Assembly: GCF_030272615.1 (NCBI RefSeq)
Contig: NC_081415.1
Span: forward strand, 191,670,270 to 191,734,269
Reading direction: 5' to 3'
DNA length: 64,000 nucleotides
Origin: Cryptomeria japonica
Taxonomy: Eukaryota; Streptophyta; Pinopsida; Cupressales; Cupressaceae
This document shows positions 24,736 through 36,756 of this stretch, one piece after another. Position numbers and translations under genes: made by a program. The notes below the pieces were generated by a model. That model was not told the DNA's origin. It did not search any database and saw nothing but the letters and a program-made list of their open reading frames with translations. Each line of letters starts with the position of its first letter. The first letter of the stretch is position 1.

Positions 24736-25773
24736 CTAATCACTTTTCTTAATCCATTGTTTTGAAAATTCTTGCTTAACTTCATCTACCTTTTCTTTAC
24801 CCTTCAAACTAGATCCTTTGTTGTTTGCCAGTGCATTCTTGCTTCTACATAATTTAGCAATATGTCCAATCTTGTGACAAGCATAACAAGTTACATTATT
24901 CCTTTGAATAACTTTTCCATATCCTTGACCGGTTTATGATCTGCATTGATTAGATAAATGCCCAAATCTTCCACAAACATAGCATTTCACATTCATTCTG
25001 CAATTTTCTGAACTATGACCAACCTTGTTACATTTGGAACATTGACCGGTGGGTGGGTTTGTATTCTAATTATTTCTAAATCTACATTGATTTTCTTTAT
25101 GACTATATTTGTTGCAATTGAAACATTTCCCATTAAATTTATAAGCATTAGGTTGTCTTACCGGTTTGTTCTAATCTTGATTGTTTGTAGTACTAGAACT
25201 TTCTCCATTTTCAAATCCAAGTCCATTAGTATCTCATTAGATTTTTGTCTTTTAAGCATGTCATCAAGTTCCTCTGAACTTTTCTTGAATTTGTCTTTAT
25301 TTTTATTTACAGTAGCCAACTCATTTTCTAGAATTCCAACTTGTCTCATAAGCTCAGCTTTATCATGTTGCATGTGAATCAAGTTTGTCTTTAACATATC
25401 ATTTTCATGACCAAGTCTCAAATTTTTCATTTCCAGCATCATTAATTCTCCTAGTCAAGTCTTCTTCATTCTTCTTCCTGTCTTCAATATCTTTACATAA
25501 CTTCATAGTCATATCTTGCATTTCATTCTTCATATTACTATTTTCTTGTCTCAACTTGTTTGCAATGTCTCTAAGAGTTTCTTTTTCATCATCATCATTC
25601 TGCATCTTCTCATGAAGTTCTTTTCTTTTATTTTGTGCTATAGCAAAGTTCTCCCAAATTCCTTTAATGAATTCATGTGCAATCCTCAAATCATCTTCAA
25701 GTTTGATATTCTTCAATTTTTCTACATCAAAATCTTCAAGGGCTCCTTCCAACTGTTTTCTTAAGTTCTCCAT
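24736..25773 (-). pseudogene. Element B Gag with four zinc knuckles
   Basis: ATG at 25773 (MENLRKQLEGALEDF), 58 bases inside the PBS. The first ~200 residues are an extended coiled coil (LCKDIEDRKKNEEDL; QVGILENELATVNKN). A frameshift lies near 25400-25440. Four CCHC knuckles follow: CFNCNKYSHKENQC (about 25115), CSKCNKVGHSSENC (25015), CYVCGRFGHLSNQC (24965) and CYACHKIGHIAKLC (24880). A Lys-rich tail ends at TAG 24736. About 345 codons. CCHC knuckles bind RNA in Gag nucleocapsids. Element C's Gag shares the coiled coil (LTKEIEGRKKNEENL), so the two are homologous. A stop after the third knuckle and the frameshift show decay. Confidence 0.82.
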
Positions 25774-25830
25774 CTGTACTGATGTTAGAATCTTCCTCAA
25801 GTTGTAAGGCTTTTGAAAATAGAGGACCAG

Positions 25831-25842
25831 GCTCTGATACCA
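25831..25842 (-). other. Primer binding site of element B
   Basis: On minus, TGGTATCAGAGC, a perfect match to the common iMet-tRNA PBS, two bases after the LTR end. Confidence 0.9.
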
Positions 25843-25844
25843 AT

Positions 25845-26648
25845 TGTTAGATTCAATGATAGTCCCAAAGACACTGAGAGGGGGGGGTGAATCAGTGTCT
25901 AACTGGTTTACAGGATATTTAAACTTATTAATAACTTTGCATCCCAAAATAGGGTATAGGTAGATAAGAATTATTGCAATAAATAGAATAGAGACAGCAT
26001 AGAAACACACCATAACACAAGATATTTAACGAGGAAACTCGGTGTGGGAAAAACCTCAATGGGATTTGTGACCCACAATATTTACTTAATGGCCAATGAA
26101 TAAATACTACTTACAATGAAGGGTCTACAGATGCAGGGAGGCCAATAGCCTTGAGCTCACTGCTCAATAAAGAGTCACACTGACTACTAAATGGATTATC
26201 AAATCCAATACAATGTACTGCTCAAAATAGCATCTCTCATGCCAGGTTCAGTGTCGGTTTAAGCTCAATCAATAACCAAAACCTTCGCTGTCAACTATAT
26301 CACCTTATACAAAATTGCCTCATCACACATTATACCTCTCTTTCATCTACTTACATAAAATGACCTATAAGGTCTCATACATATATGAGTCTTTTACAAT
26401 ATGCCATGTCGGCTTTACATTACAAAACAATTCATATAAACAAAACTTTATCCCATGTTGGCTGGAGTGTCGGTATGCTTGTTGCTGATATAATCTAAAT
26501 GCTGATGAAGTGCATGTCGGTGCCGGTGTCTACCGATGTATGAAGTTTTATGATTTCGGGCATGTAGAAACCAATTGCCGGTGACTTTCTAGTTGGTTGC
26601 CATCAATGACAACATCAACTATTCTCATAAGAGTGTAGAATGCCAACA
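25845..26648 (-). repeat. Element B 5' LTR
   Basis: 804 bases, plus ends TGTTAGATTC and GCCAACA. It contains the hairpin AGACACTGA / TCAGTGTCT at 25869-25900 with a G-run loop and the GGAAACTC...GGGAAAAACC block near 26033-26055. The right 100 bases match window positions 1-111. Confidence 0.9.
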
Positions 26649-28830
26649 GATAAGAGGATTCTTTAAATGTAGTTATATGTCATCCTTGTGGTATACCTCC
26701 TGAGAAGTTGTGGTTTGATAAATTCAAGAACCCCAAAGAGTATAGAGAATCAAGCTCTACAACGATTTGTCCTAAAAATTTATTTCTTGAAAGATCTAAT
26801 GACTCTAGATGACTCATTTTTCCAAAAACTATTTGGAATGGTCCCATTCAAACTGTTCATTGAAGGTTCAAAAGCCTCAAGCCCTTCAAGTTCCCAAAAT
26901 CAAAAGCAACTTCACCCTCAAATTTATTATTTGAGAGATCTATGGATGTGAGAGTGAAAAGTATATATGGGTAGTGCTCGTCTCTTCCTTTTGAATTCAT
27001 ATCCAATCCATCTTGATAGAGAAGTCCTAAAGAAGACAATACAAAACCATCTTGGCTTTCTATTGCCATTGCTTGCAATGATATAATTGTATGTGGAATT
27101 AAACTAGAGATATGATTGGAAGAAAGGAGTAATATGTGGAGGTTCATCAATTGACCTATCTCCCTTTATAGACCTATCTCTAAAGGGAGGCCACTTATAA
27201 AATTATTCTCCTTTATCACCAGTACTCTTAGCTTTGAAATATTTTTCATCAATTCTGGTATTTCACCTCCAAATAAGTTATTCCCAATATCAAGAACCTG
27301 TAGATTTGAACAATTTTCTATTGAGCGAGGGAATGATCCAATCGGGTTATTACTATGAACAACTAATGACTATAATTCACTTAGCTTACTGAACTCATAT
27401 GATAAGTTTCCCTCCAAACTATTATTTCCCAAATGTAGGACAACTAGGGAAGAGCAATTGGACAAGCTTGCAAGGATCGCTCCACTTATATTGTTGTTTG
27501 CAAAATTTAACAGTTGGAGTCGAGATAATTTTCCCAAGTTTGGAGGAATATTGCCACTCAACAAATTGTTTGCAAGATTTAAGAGCTGGAACTGAGATAA
27601 TTTTCCTAGACTTGGAAGAATATTGCCACTCAAAAAATTGTTTGCAAGATTTAACTGTTGGAGTTGAGATAATTTTCCCAAGCCCGAGGAATATTGCCAG
27701 TCAACAAATTGTCATTTAACAACAATACTGAAATTGAAGGTCACATGGATGAGGTGCGCCCACTCAACACATCTAGCTCTTGAGTACTTAAGGATAGGCT
27801 TCCTTCCAGATGATTATTTGAAAGATCTAGAACTTGCAATAAAGGACTGGTTTCCCATAACCAAGTGGGAATTACACCTACAAGACTGGCGCTAGTTAAT
27901 TCCAAACTTTTAAGTGAGAATTGTGTTGAAATCCAAGGTGGAAATTCACTGTCAATCATACATGACACTAAAGTTAACTGAGACAAATTGAAGGATGGAA
28001 TCCAAGTTGTACTTATATTTAGAGCACAATTGGATAAATACAGTGCCTTTAAGCTTGTAAGCTTGTGAAATAAGGTTTCTGAAATTGATTGGTAATGGTT
28101 TAGTGACAAGGCTAGTTCAACTAAAGAAGGTGGAAGTGACAAGAGATGTTTTCATTGAAATGATTCCCATAAGCATAGAAGAGAGTGAGGGAGGAAAGCT
28201 GAGCAAATGAAGAGGGAATGGTACCGGTCAGTTTATTGTCTCCAAGATCTAAATACCTCAAGAAAGAGAGACTTCCAAGAGAAGCCGATATGCTTCCACG
28301 AAGATGGTTGCCTTGAAGGGAAAGGTAAGTTAAAGAAAAAAGATTGCCGAGACAGGAAGGTATGCTTCCATTGAAGTTATTGTAGTGAAGATTAAGGAAT
28401 GTAAGGCGGGTGAGCAAACAAAGAGAATGGGGAATCATCCCAGTAAATCTATTTGCAGATAAATGCAAGAGAGGTTCCCCAAACAGGGAGGAATGGTAAT
28501 ACCTAATGTTAGTACTCCTTGTATACTCAGTGATGTGAGAAAAGGAAGTTGGCACAGGCTCTCAGATATTACACCTTGGAAAGAAGAGGAAGATGCCCAT
28601 GCTTTAACAGAGACAACGTGGTTGGTGTGATTGTCGCAGTAAATGCCCCTCCACAAACTGCAACAGTCAGTTTCATTTACCCACGAACTGAGAATGCCCT
28701 GGGAGTCATTTAAGGCCACTTTGAAGCGAAGCAGAGCTTGGGATTCGTGGGAAGGACATCTGTTGGAGGACACAGAAGAGGGCGAGAAGACAACACAAAC
28801 TAAAATGATAACATGACACAACTCCTTTAT
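26649..28830 (-). pseudogene. LRR receptor-like protein (RLP) gene, broken and cut off by element B
   Basis: Minus strand. Near 28830 comes a signal-peptide-like hydrophobic stretch (VIILVCVVFS), then an LRRNT_2 domain (ESQALLRFKVALNDSQGILS ... CCSLWRGIYCD) and about 20 plant-type LRRs (LxxLxLxxNxLxGxIPxxL) to IDLSNNKFEGEV and FLNLSNHNFSGGIPQ at the C-terminal repeats. The gene stops at HITTFKESSY exactly where B inserted. The usual C-terminal cap, membrane helix and short tail must lie left of the window. There is no in-frame ATG at the start: the expected codon reads ATA (about 28830). Frameshifts near 28465, 28135 and 27700 and stops near 27370, 27165 and 26856 confirm a pseudogene. Such genes act at the plasma membrane in defence or development. 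Confidence 0.9.
27480..27700 (-). repeat. Tandem 72-bp duplication of one LRR unit
   Basis: Three consecutive 24-residue repeats are nearly the same: LNLANNFLSGNILPSLGKLS, LNLANNLLSGNIPPNLGKLS and LNFANNNISGAILASLSNCS. The first two, plus remnants of a fourth copy upstream, are close at DNA level, which indicates recent unit duplication inside the gene. Confidence 0.8.
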
Positions 28831-28833
28831 GTA

Positions 28834-31800
28834 TTGTCTTCAATGTTTGTAAGTAAACAATAAACAATAAGCATTATGGGACAAATATAGTCATGTGAAT
28901 AGTCCTTAAATAGTGATGGCTTTTATCCTATCCTTTAAAATCATTAATAGAGATGAATGTGTATTATTTTATTTTGACATCACTCATAATTTTTAAATAA
29001 TTACAATGATCTTACGAGGTCAACAAGGTTATTTGGTATGTTATTTGGTATGATAATATATCAACACAATTGATTATGGACTACACTTAAAATTTTCATG
29101 GTTGAATATAAAAAATTTATGTTCATTACTATAATTTATTATTAGGTAAACATTCAATTCAAATTGTAATTAAAATAATTAATTAGAATATATATAATTT
29201 TTAAATAAATATGTTTAATTAAAATTGAATATATTATTTTTTTAAATATATATGTCTAATATATTTACAAAGTGTTGTCTTCAATGTTTGTAAGTAAACA
29301 AGCAGTATGGGACAAATGTAGTCATGTGAAAAGTCCTTGAATAATGATAGCTTTTGTTCTAGAATAAAGTATGGTAGATTTAAATATACTTTCAAATTAT
29401 TAATAGATTTTACTTTGACATCATTCATAATTTTTTTTAAATTATTATGATCTTACCAAGTCAACAAGGTTATTGAGTATGATAATAGATAAACACAATG
29501 GATTGTGTACTACACTTAAAATTTTCATTAATAATTTATAGTGAGGTAATGCCTTACTACATTCAATTCAAATTTTAATTAAAATAAATAATAATAATTA
29601 ATTATATTATATATTATTTTTAAATATATATATATGTTTAATTAAAGCGAATATAATCATTTTTTAAATATATATGTTTAATACATTTACAAAGCATTGT
29701 CTTCAATGTGTGTAAGTAAACAACAAGCATTATGAGACAATTATAGTCATGTGAATAGTCCTTGAATAGTGATGGCTTAAATTGTCCCTGAATAATGTAC
29801 AATATATTTAAATATACTTTCAAATTGTTAATAGAAATGAATGTGTATAATTTTTACTTAAACATCATTCATAATTTTTAAAGAATTATTATGATCTTAC
29901 CAAGGTTATTTAGTATGATAATTTATCAACACAATGGATTATGGACTACAATTAAAATTTTCATGGTTGATGTAAAAATTTAATGAACATTACTATAATT
30001 TATTGTGAGGTAATGCCTTACTACATTCAATTCAAATTTTAATTAAAATAAATAATAATAATTCTTTATAGTATATGTTATTTTTTAAATATATGTTTTT
30101 AATTAAAATTGAATATAAATAGTTCTTAAATATATGTGTTTAATACATTTACAAAGTGTTGTATTCAATGTGTGTAAGTAAACAACAAGTATTATGGGAC
30201 ATATATAGTCATGTGAATAGTCCTTGAATAATGACCTAGCTTAAATTGTCCCAGAATAATTAATGTATAATATATTTAAATATACTTTCAAATTGTTAAT
30301 AGAAATGAATGTGTATTATTTTACTTAAACATCATTCATAATTTTTCAAGAATTATTATGATCTTACAAAGTCAACAAGGTTATTTAGTATGATAATATA
30401 TCAACACAATGGATTGTGGACTACAATTAACATTGTCATGGTTGAATGTTGTAAAGAAAGAAGAGTGCGGAAAAACATCTTCCTAATGTTAATTTCTTAG
30501 AGGAGAAAAGAAAATATGTGTTTCGTTTCAAATTACAATTGGGAAAACCCTTATTGGTGAAAAAACCACACACCAAAGCAATCTCTTGTATTACAGTAAA
30601 AAAATATTTACATACAAGTTACAGATTTTCAAGCTTTGATCAGGTCTCTATTCAGGTAATAGCAATTCAAAATATTATGTTCACAATCAACTTTTCAATT
30701 CAACATTACAGAATTGCCAATCAACACTCAACCTCTCTGCACAATGACAAGAATCAATATCTCATCAACCTATCATCCAACACGACCAACTCACTCTCTT
30801 CAAATCTTTTTCAAATGCTTATATGTCTCTATCAAAAAATAGTTTGATTCAATTACCACATCTCCAACTACCGAACTTCCTTAGATTGTCAATAACACAC
30901 CACGTTTTCTCCATTGCTTCCTCTGAGTCATTCCAATTTCCACCAATCATCTACATACAGCTCAGCAAGTCATTTCATATCTGGTCGTGGTCCCTAGCTC
31001 TATTTTTCTTAGCTTAACTTGTAATTGAAGTCACTTTTGACATCGTTGCGAGATGGCGAGACAAGCATGTTTCCTACTCCCCTAGTTAGCCCTTAGTGCT
31101 CCTCGGGGACCCTTAGATTACATGTGGGGTGGTGGGGAAAACAAGTCTCCTTGCTTCCTTGTTGGCCCACAGCACCCCTATTTGACTATTGTTCATCATG
31201 TAGGGTGGTGAGAAGAACCGTCCCTTCGCCCTCCATCTTTATCCCACACTACACCCTCGGCCATCAGAAAACCCTCGCGAGGTGGTGGGGAAGATCAAGT
31301 TGTCTCTCTTCTTCTACCCCGCATGTTCTCTCATTTGATCCTTAGAGTCTCATGGGGTGACAAAAGGGAGACCAAGTCTCCTTCTTCCTTCTATCTCACA
31401 ACCATGTTTGTTGCGCCTTTGTCAGGCTACGGGGTTAAATGAGAAAGACTAAGTTTCCTTTTACCGCTATCCCATAATGCTTTGTACATTGCTTCTCCAA
31501 GAAGGTATATTTAACCTAAGGTTATCAACTTCTTTTTCAATAACACAAAGGTTATTCGATTCCCTTCAAAGATGATCAATAACACGAAAGTTATCCACAC
31601 CAAACTGTTCATTTCAAAGACCAAGTGACATCTGCTTGAGATTTCAACCAATAAGTTTGAGACACTGATTCTCAACAAATGTAAAAAATTAATGTTCATT
31701 ACTATAATTTGATGTGAGGTAATGCCTTACTACATTCAATTCAAATTTCAATTAAAATAAATAATAATAATTAATTACATTATATATAAATTTTTAAATA

Positions 31801-32178
31801 TATATGTGTAATTAAAACTGGATATAATTATTTTTTAAATATATATATGTTTAATACATTTACAAATGTTGTCTTGAACGTTTGTAAATAAACAATAAGC
31901 ATTATGGGACAAATATAGCCTTGTGAATAGTCTTTAAATAGTGATGACTTTTGTCCTAGAATATAGTAGGGTATATTTAAATATCCTTTAGAATTGTTAA
32001 TGGAGATGAATGTGTATTATTTTACTTCGACATCATTTATAATATTTTTTTTTAAATATGATATTACCAAGTGTCAACAAGATTATTTAGTGCAATAATG
32101 ATCATAATAATGGATTATGGATTGCAATTAAGTTTTTCATATAGGTAAATATGAAAAAAAATTGTTCATTACTATAAA
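28834..32178 (+). repeat. Tandem array of about 420-480 bp AT-rich units
   Basis: The phrase TTGTCTTCAATG(T/G)(T/G)TGTAAG followed by AAACAA, GCATTATGGGACA and ATAGTCATGTGAATAGTCC recurs at 28834, 29275, 29697, 30159 and 31869. Each unit then has an AT-rich tail with TTCATTACTATAATTTAT and ATTCAATTCAAATT. Spacing is 441, 422, 462 and, after removing the inserted solo LTR, about 477 bases. The last unit is partial and ends near 32178. The array begins right at the 5' end of the LRR pseudogene, so it occupies its promoter. No ORF is believable inside. Confidence 0.85.
30450..31677 (-). mobile_element. Solo LTR inside tandem unit 4
   Basis: 1,228 bases with TG...CA ends (TGTAAAGAAAG at left, GATTCTCAACA at right) and perfect AATGT duplications (30445-30449 and 31678-31682). 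No matching second LTR or internal region is nearby. On plus it shows GGGAAAACCC...GAAAAAACCACAC, the orientation seen in minus-oriented copia LTRs here, so I call it minus. The interior contains repeated GGTGGGGAAGA / GGTGGTGAGAAGA-type phrases (about 31120-31360). The 109- and 73-codon ORFs inside are not supported. Confidence 0.82.
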
Positions 32179-34714
32179 GTATTGATCTTATTAGATAAGT
32201 ACAAGAAGGGCCCTAGCCCATTACAAGTCAGTTATCAAGGCAAAAGAGACAAATCTCACAAGATTTAAGGTAATAAAAAAACTAGAAACTAGGAAACCTT
32301 ATAAATAGATACAACAAAAAACCAAAATCCAACAAAAGACCATCCAACAACTAATTGTCATTAAGGGAATTTAGACCCTTAATCTAGTGTGTCATTTTTC
32401 TATAAGAACTCAAGACAATCTTCAAAGAACACCTCCCTAACTGAGATAGAGGAATTGACAACTACATTAATTTGTTGGGGAGAGTTTGGAATCTTGATCA
32501 TATGTTTTGATCTTTTGTGCACTTGTTGTGGGAGGCAACCATGGGCCAAGAGCACCGCATCCCTTCTCATTCACTTCTCATTTCTTCTCACAAGTTTTTC
32601 CTATAGAACCAAAATGGTTGTTGTCATTTTTTAATCAAGTCCCTAAAATACTCAATAATTCTTGTATGTTATGCATTAGAACCCCCCTAGTTCTCCTTCA
32701 AATCAGAGACCTCCCCTTCAAGTTCAATTTTCCTTTTCAAACCCAAATCATTCTTTATGGGTAGCACTTTGTTATCAATAATCATCTAGCTATCAAATGT
32801 GCTTGCAATTTTTTCCATCAACTCCCAAACACTCTCATGGAGAGATTCCTCTGACCAATCTTGAGCCTTCTTGAAAACCAACATCTCTAGGGCTTTAATC
32901 TTCTTCTTGGCCGCATGTGTTTCCGTCAAATGTCATTTTGAGATCTGTGTCTAAGTATTCAATGCTCTACAAAGCTCCTCCATATTTTCTTGAAGTTTCA
33001 TGCATAGAATGCACTAGCATGGGTTGGCCTAGAATTGGGTTGGGGGATTTAGAATGAGAAGTGGAGTCAGTTTCAAATATTGGTGAAGAATAAAAGCTTG
33101 GGTTAGTGTCAAGAACAACGGAAACCTCTAGTTGGTGTGGGAAAATCACCTTGTTGTCCTTAGAGGTCTCAAAAGAAATGTCCACCATGATATTTTGAGC
33201 ATCAGGGGTAAAATTGGAGACCCAAAGGCATAAGTTGTGAATAGGGTTAAAGTTGGGGACCAAGGTGGTTGATGGGGAAGATGTACCTAGGATGGGTAAA
33301 TTGGAGCTAACATGCTAAGCCAAAATAAAAGGTCAACTCTTCTAGGATAGGTATTATAGGCCAAGATAAGGGCTAATTTATACTACAAAAGATAAATAAT
33401 TAAACCCTAAAGAAGGGGGCTTTACCAAAACTGGCCACTTTACTAACAGACTCTTCTGGGGAAGTAAAAATCTAGTAGGAAAAGTTAAGCTAAACATGAT
33501 GTCTAAAATGGTTAAGCATGGGGAACAAGAAAGTATAAAATATTTTGTAACACTCTTCTATAATTGCATGCCTTATCAGAGCTTCAATGACCCTAGCCCA
33601 AACACCAAGGAGATCTTCTCAACCAAAGCCATTCTAGAGATGGTTAAGCTTCTCCATTTCTTTCAAAATTTTCCTCATGGCCTCCCTATAGTCACCTTTT
33701 GGTTTGTTTCTATCTAAAGTACTTCATTAGGGATGCTCATGGGAGTGGAAATTGTCCCCACCAAGGTCTAGAAGGAGAATCCCCTCACCACTCCATCCTT
33801 ACAAGAAGTGGTGAACATGCCAGAGGACTAAGAGGGTGGGGGAACCTCAAAATGCTTCACTTCTAATCTATTAAACTTTAAACACAAATTATCTTGTCAC
33901 TGTAATTATGAAACATGAAAGCACAAAACAAAACAAACGAATGAACACCAAATTTACGTGGAAAACCCTAAATAGGGAAAAACCATAGTGAAAATTACAC
34001 ACACAATATGAATAAATGATTGCAATGTTTACTCACAAATCCAAGGAGCTCACTATACCTGAAAGGACTTGCTAGACTAAGGTGCACAACCTTGGCAAGA
34101 TACAAGGATTGCACAAATTGCTAAAAGGAGCACACCTTCTTCCAACAAGTGCAAAGGATCAACATAACTAAAATGAATAAGATATCTTGATCATTGAATT
34201 CTCCTTGAACCATTGTGTCAAGTGACCAATATTGTAGCAAACATGTTTGATCACAAACACTATTTCAACTCTCTTCCCAATTTTCTTTTGCACTTCTGGA
34301 ATATCAAATTTGCTTGCACATTAGTAATATACACTTCACATCAATTCACATCCATTTCATACTCAAATCATAAATCTACAATCCTATATATACAATATAA
34401 TTCACCGAAATCATAAACTAGGTCAGCCACAGACAAACTATAATATTATAAAAATTGGGCCACCTTGACCTATAACATTAAATGTGGAACACTCTAGGAG
34501 ATAGAGAGGACCCAAATACATCATAACACAACCTTTCCAATTGAATCCAATAAGTCACACACACTAACATGTCCTTCTAGGTTGGCACCAAGTGAAACAT
34601 CGAGATAAACAATGTAGCACACCAACCAGTTAGCTCAAAACCATTCTCCAATGCACAAACTTCAAAAATAATCTACAAACCATGGTGAGATCCATATCAA
34701 CATCACAACTCATC
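32179..34714. other. Degenerate intergenic sequence, no gene supported
   Basis: About 2.5 kb. A minus-strand open stretch at 33263-32967 is followed by many stops in the same direction and has no recognisable domain. It could be a decayed ORF of a LINE or other element, but I cannot show that. The right third looks like an old LTR (see 33880-34690). Confidence 0.4.
33880..34690 (-). repeat. Possible old copia LTR remnant
   Basis: Contains TTTACGTGGAAAACCCTAA...GGGAAAAACCATAGTG (33953-33992) and GGAGCTCACTATACC, the same order of blocks as in the LTRs of A and B. Ends and duplications could not be fixed. Confidence 0.4.
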
Positions 34715-35148
34715 TGAAAATTAAAAAAAAGATACTGAGAGGGGGGGGTGAATCAGTATCTCAATATCTTTAAGCAGATTTAAGAAAAACAAATTAGAAC
34801 ACATAACAAATTAAGACACATTAATTATCTCATGGAAAACCCTTTCAGGTAAAAAACCATAGCACAATTAAACTCCAATAAAATTAAATGGGCTCCAATC
34901 GTGAATTACAAAAAGAGTACCAACTCAAGCCTTAAGAGGCTCTAACCTCAAACTAAAAACTAACACACTAAGGACCATTTACAATTTTTTATGAGAGATA
35001 CAAATAAAACCTCATTATTTTTATGCAGTAGCGCATTAACTCTCATAATACATAACACAACAACATACTCTCCTTTAGATAAATATATCCATTGAATCAA
35101 CTATGACTGCACAAAAACCCTTAAGACTGTTCTTATACTCAGTAATAC

Positions 35149-36213
35149 TGTTGGTATTTTGGTATGGTTTTGTCATTGATGTCAACACCTACTAAACACT
35201 TATCAACTCTAGCTCTTTGAAGAATCAGCAACATTCATCGGCAAGCAAGTGACTTATGCACAGTCATCGGTATTTGGTACACCGGCAGGATATAATGATC
35301 ACCGGCACTTGGAATGATATGGAAAACACTTGGTTATGTTGAAGACATCGTGTGGACACCTTGTCTTGGAGTTTTGTTTATTGGTATATTTGTATTTGCA
35401 TATTTGTTGTTACCGGCAAATAGGTCCAGGTTACACCGGCAGGTTTATCTTTTCCAGATCAGCAGGGCATGCTATGGAGATGACTTATTGTTGTTGTAAA
35501 TGCATTAAGCCGACATGGTGAATCGGTTATTGCATCGAGTATTAATTAATTTGTAAATTAATTTTATTGTATTATCCTTTAGAGCCGACCTACTAAAATT
35601 GGTCTTAGGGTATGATATAAATGTAAGATCTTATTTGTAAGATCGTGTGTGGAATGCGAAAAAGGATTGTGTGAAGGTATATGCGAGAATAAGCAGAGCT
35701 ATACACGCAGACATCATTTGAAGATTGAAGGAGGGTTTTTGTGAAGATAATCAGAACTACACCAGTACTGAATCGAGCATATGAAGATGCTATTTTGAGC
35801 AGTACATTCTTATTGGATTTAACCATCCAATTGTAGTCAGTGTGACTCCTATTTTGTGATTGAGTAGTGAGCTCTAAGCGCTTGGCCTTTCTGCACGTGT
35901 AGACCCCATTTGTATACACTTACTATCTGCAAAAGTATCATCTGATTGTGGGTAAGGTTTCCCACCGTGGTTTTTCCCCTTACAGGGTTTCCACGTACAA
36001 ATATTGGTGTTATGTGTTGTGGATAATTGTGTCCTTTTGTTTCATGCATTAATTCTTACCGGTATTGCAATTAACTATTAAAACTATCTACCGGCATATT
36101 AGACTGGTTTACTGGTATTAAGCATTAAGTTGGTTTAATGGTTTTTGGTTTGAATTTGTTAGACAACTGATTCACCCCCCCCCCCTCCTCTCAGTTGTCT
36201 CTGGGACCTAACA
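35149..36213 (+). mobile_element. Solo LTR of an A-like family
   Basis: Starts TGTTGGTATTTTGG and ends GGACCTAACA with perfect AATAC duplications (35144-35148 and 36214-36218). The sequence resembles A's LTR read on the opposite strand: ATTGATGTCAACAC near the start, CCTTACAGGGTTTCC, and hairpin AGACAACTGA / TCAGTTGTCT at 36161-36200. TATA-like TATAAAT at 35616-35622. It contains several CACCGGCA / ACCGGC phrases. It formed by LTR-LTR recombination inside F's LTR. Confidence 0.92.
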
Positions 36214-36331
36214 AATACAACTCTTTCTCCATTTGAAGATATTCTCATCTAAAAATTAGACAGCTCCATTATGCCAAAAATATCAAATCTAAAGACTTGA
36301 CTCTGTACACAAATATGAATGCTTAAACTAT

Positions 36332-36756
36332 TGATGTGTGGTGACTGGTCATGACACACCTGTAAACTCGTTAGGTATCCTCATGTGGGGTTTAAGGTTG
36401 GTTTGGGCCCCAAGTGGGGATTCGAGGGCACAACCCCTAGGGAAAATCTTTTTGTCATTTTTTGTTGAAAAAAATCAACTTTGAAATAACCCTAAAAATA
36501 ACCGACTTTGAGTGTTGCCCTAAAAATTGCTTGTTATAAGCGGCTAGATGTAAAAGGGCATGGTAATGGTGTTGTACCGATTTACTGGATAATAAGAAAA
36601 GATGGGATGGATGTCTTCTATGGATGTAGTCCATCTTGGGTGAACCTCATTAAATCCTTTTTGTTATATGTGTTATGCATTTTCTTCATCTTTTGTGTTT
36701 GTATCTGCGCATAATTGCTAATTTGTATTTTCTCTGGATATGCCTAAACCCTAACA
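36332..36756 (+). mobile_element. Small insertion in F 3' LTR, possible solo LTR
   Basis: Present here but absent at the matching point of the other F LTR (near 58152). Begins TGATGTGTGGTG and ends AAACCCTAACA, compatible with TG...CA ends. No target duplication is evident, so the class is uncertain. Confidence 0.5.

Larger units (their letters stand above)
1..26648 (-). mobile_element. Element B: pol-less Sirevirus-like LTR retrotransposon (left end off-window)
   Basis: Seen: matching LTR sequence at 1-111 and 26542-26648, each ending CCAACA on plus, and an iMet-type PBS at 25831-25842 next to the right LTR. A purine tract lies at 112-129. This fixes a minus orientation with the 5' LTR at right. 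After removing element A (3305-24022), about 5 kb of internal sequence remains: a coiled-coil Gag with four CCHC knuckles (25773-24736) and one long ORF (24362 to 295). No protease, integrase, RT or RNase H motif is found in it. Inference: B is non-autonomous and used enzymes of a related copia element. It lies inside the LRR pseudogene. The right flank 26649-26653 (GATAA) is the candidate target duplication; its partner is outside the window. Confidence 0.85.

Noticed and set aside
30518-31345. Coding genes within the 30450-31677 region
   Set aside because: The ORFs lie inside a solo LTR with a perfect duplication and have no domains.
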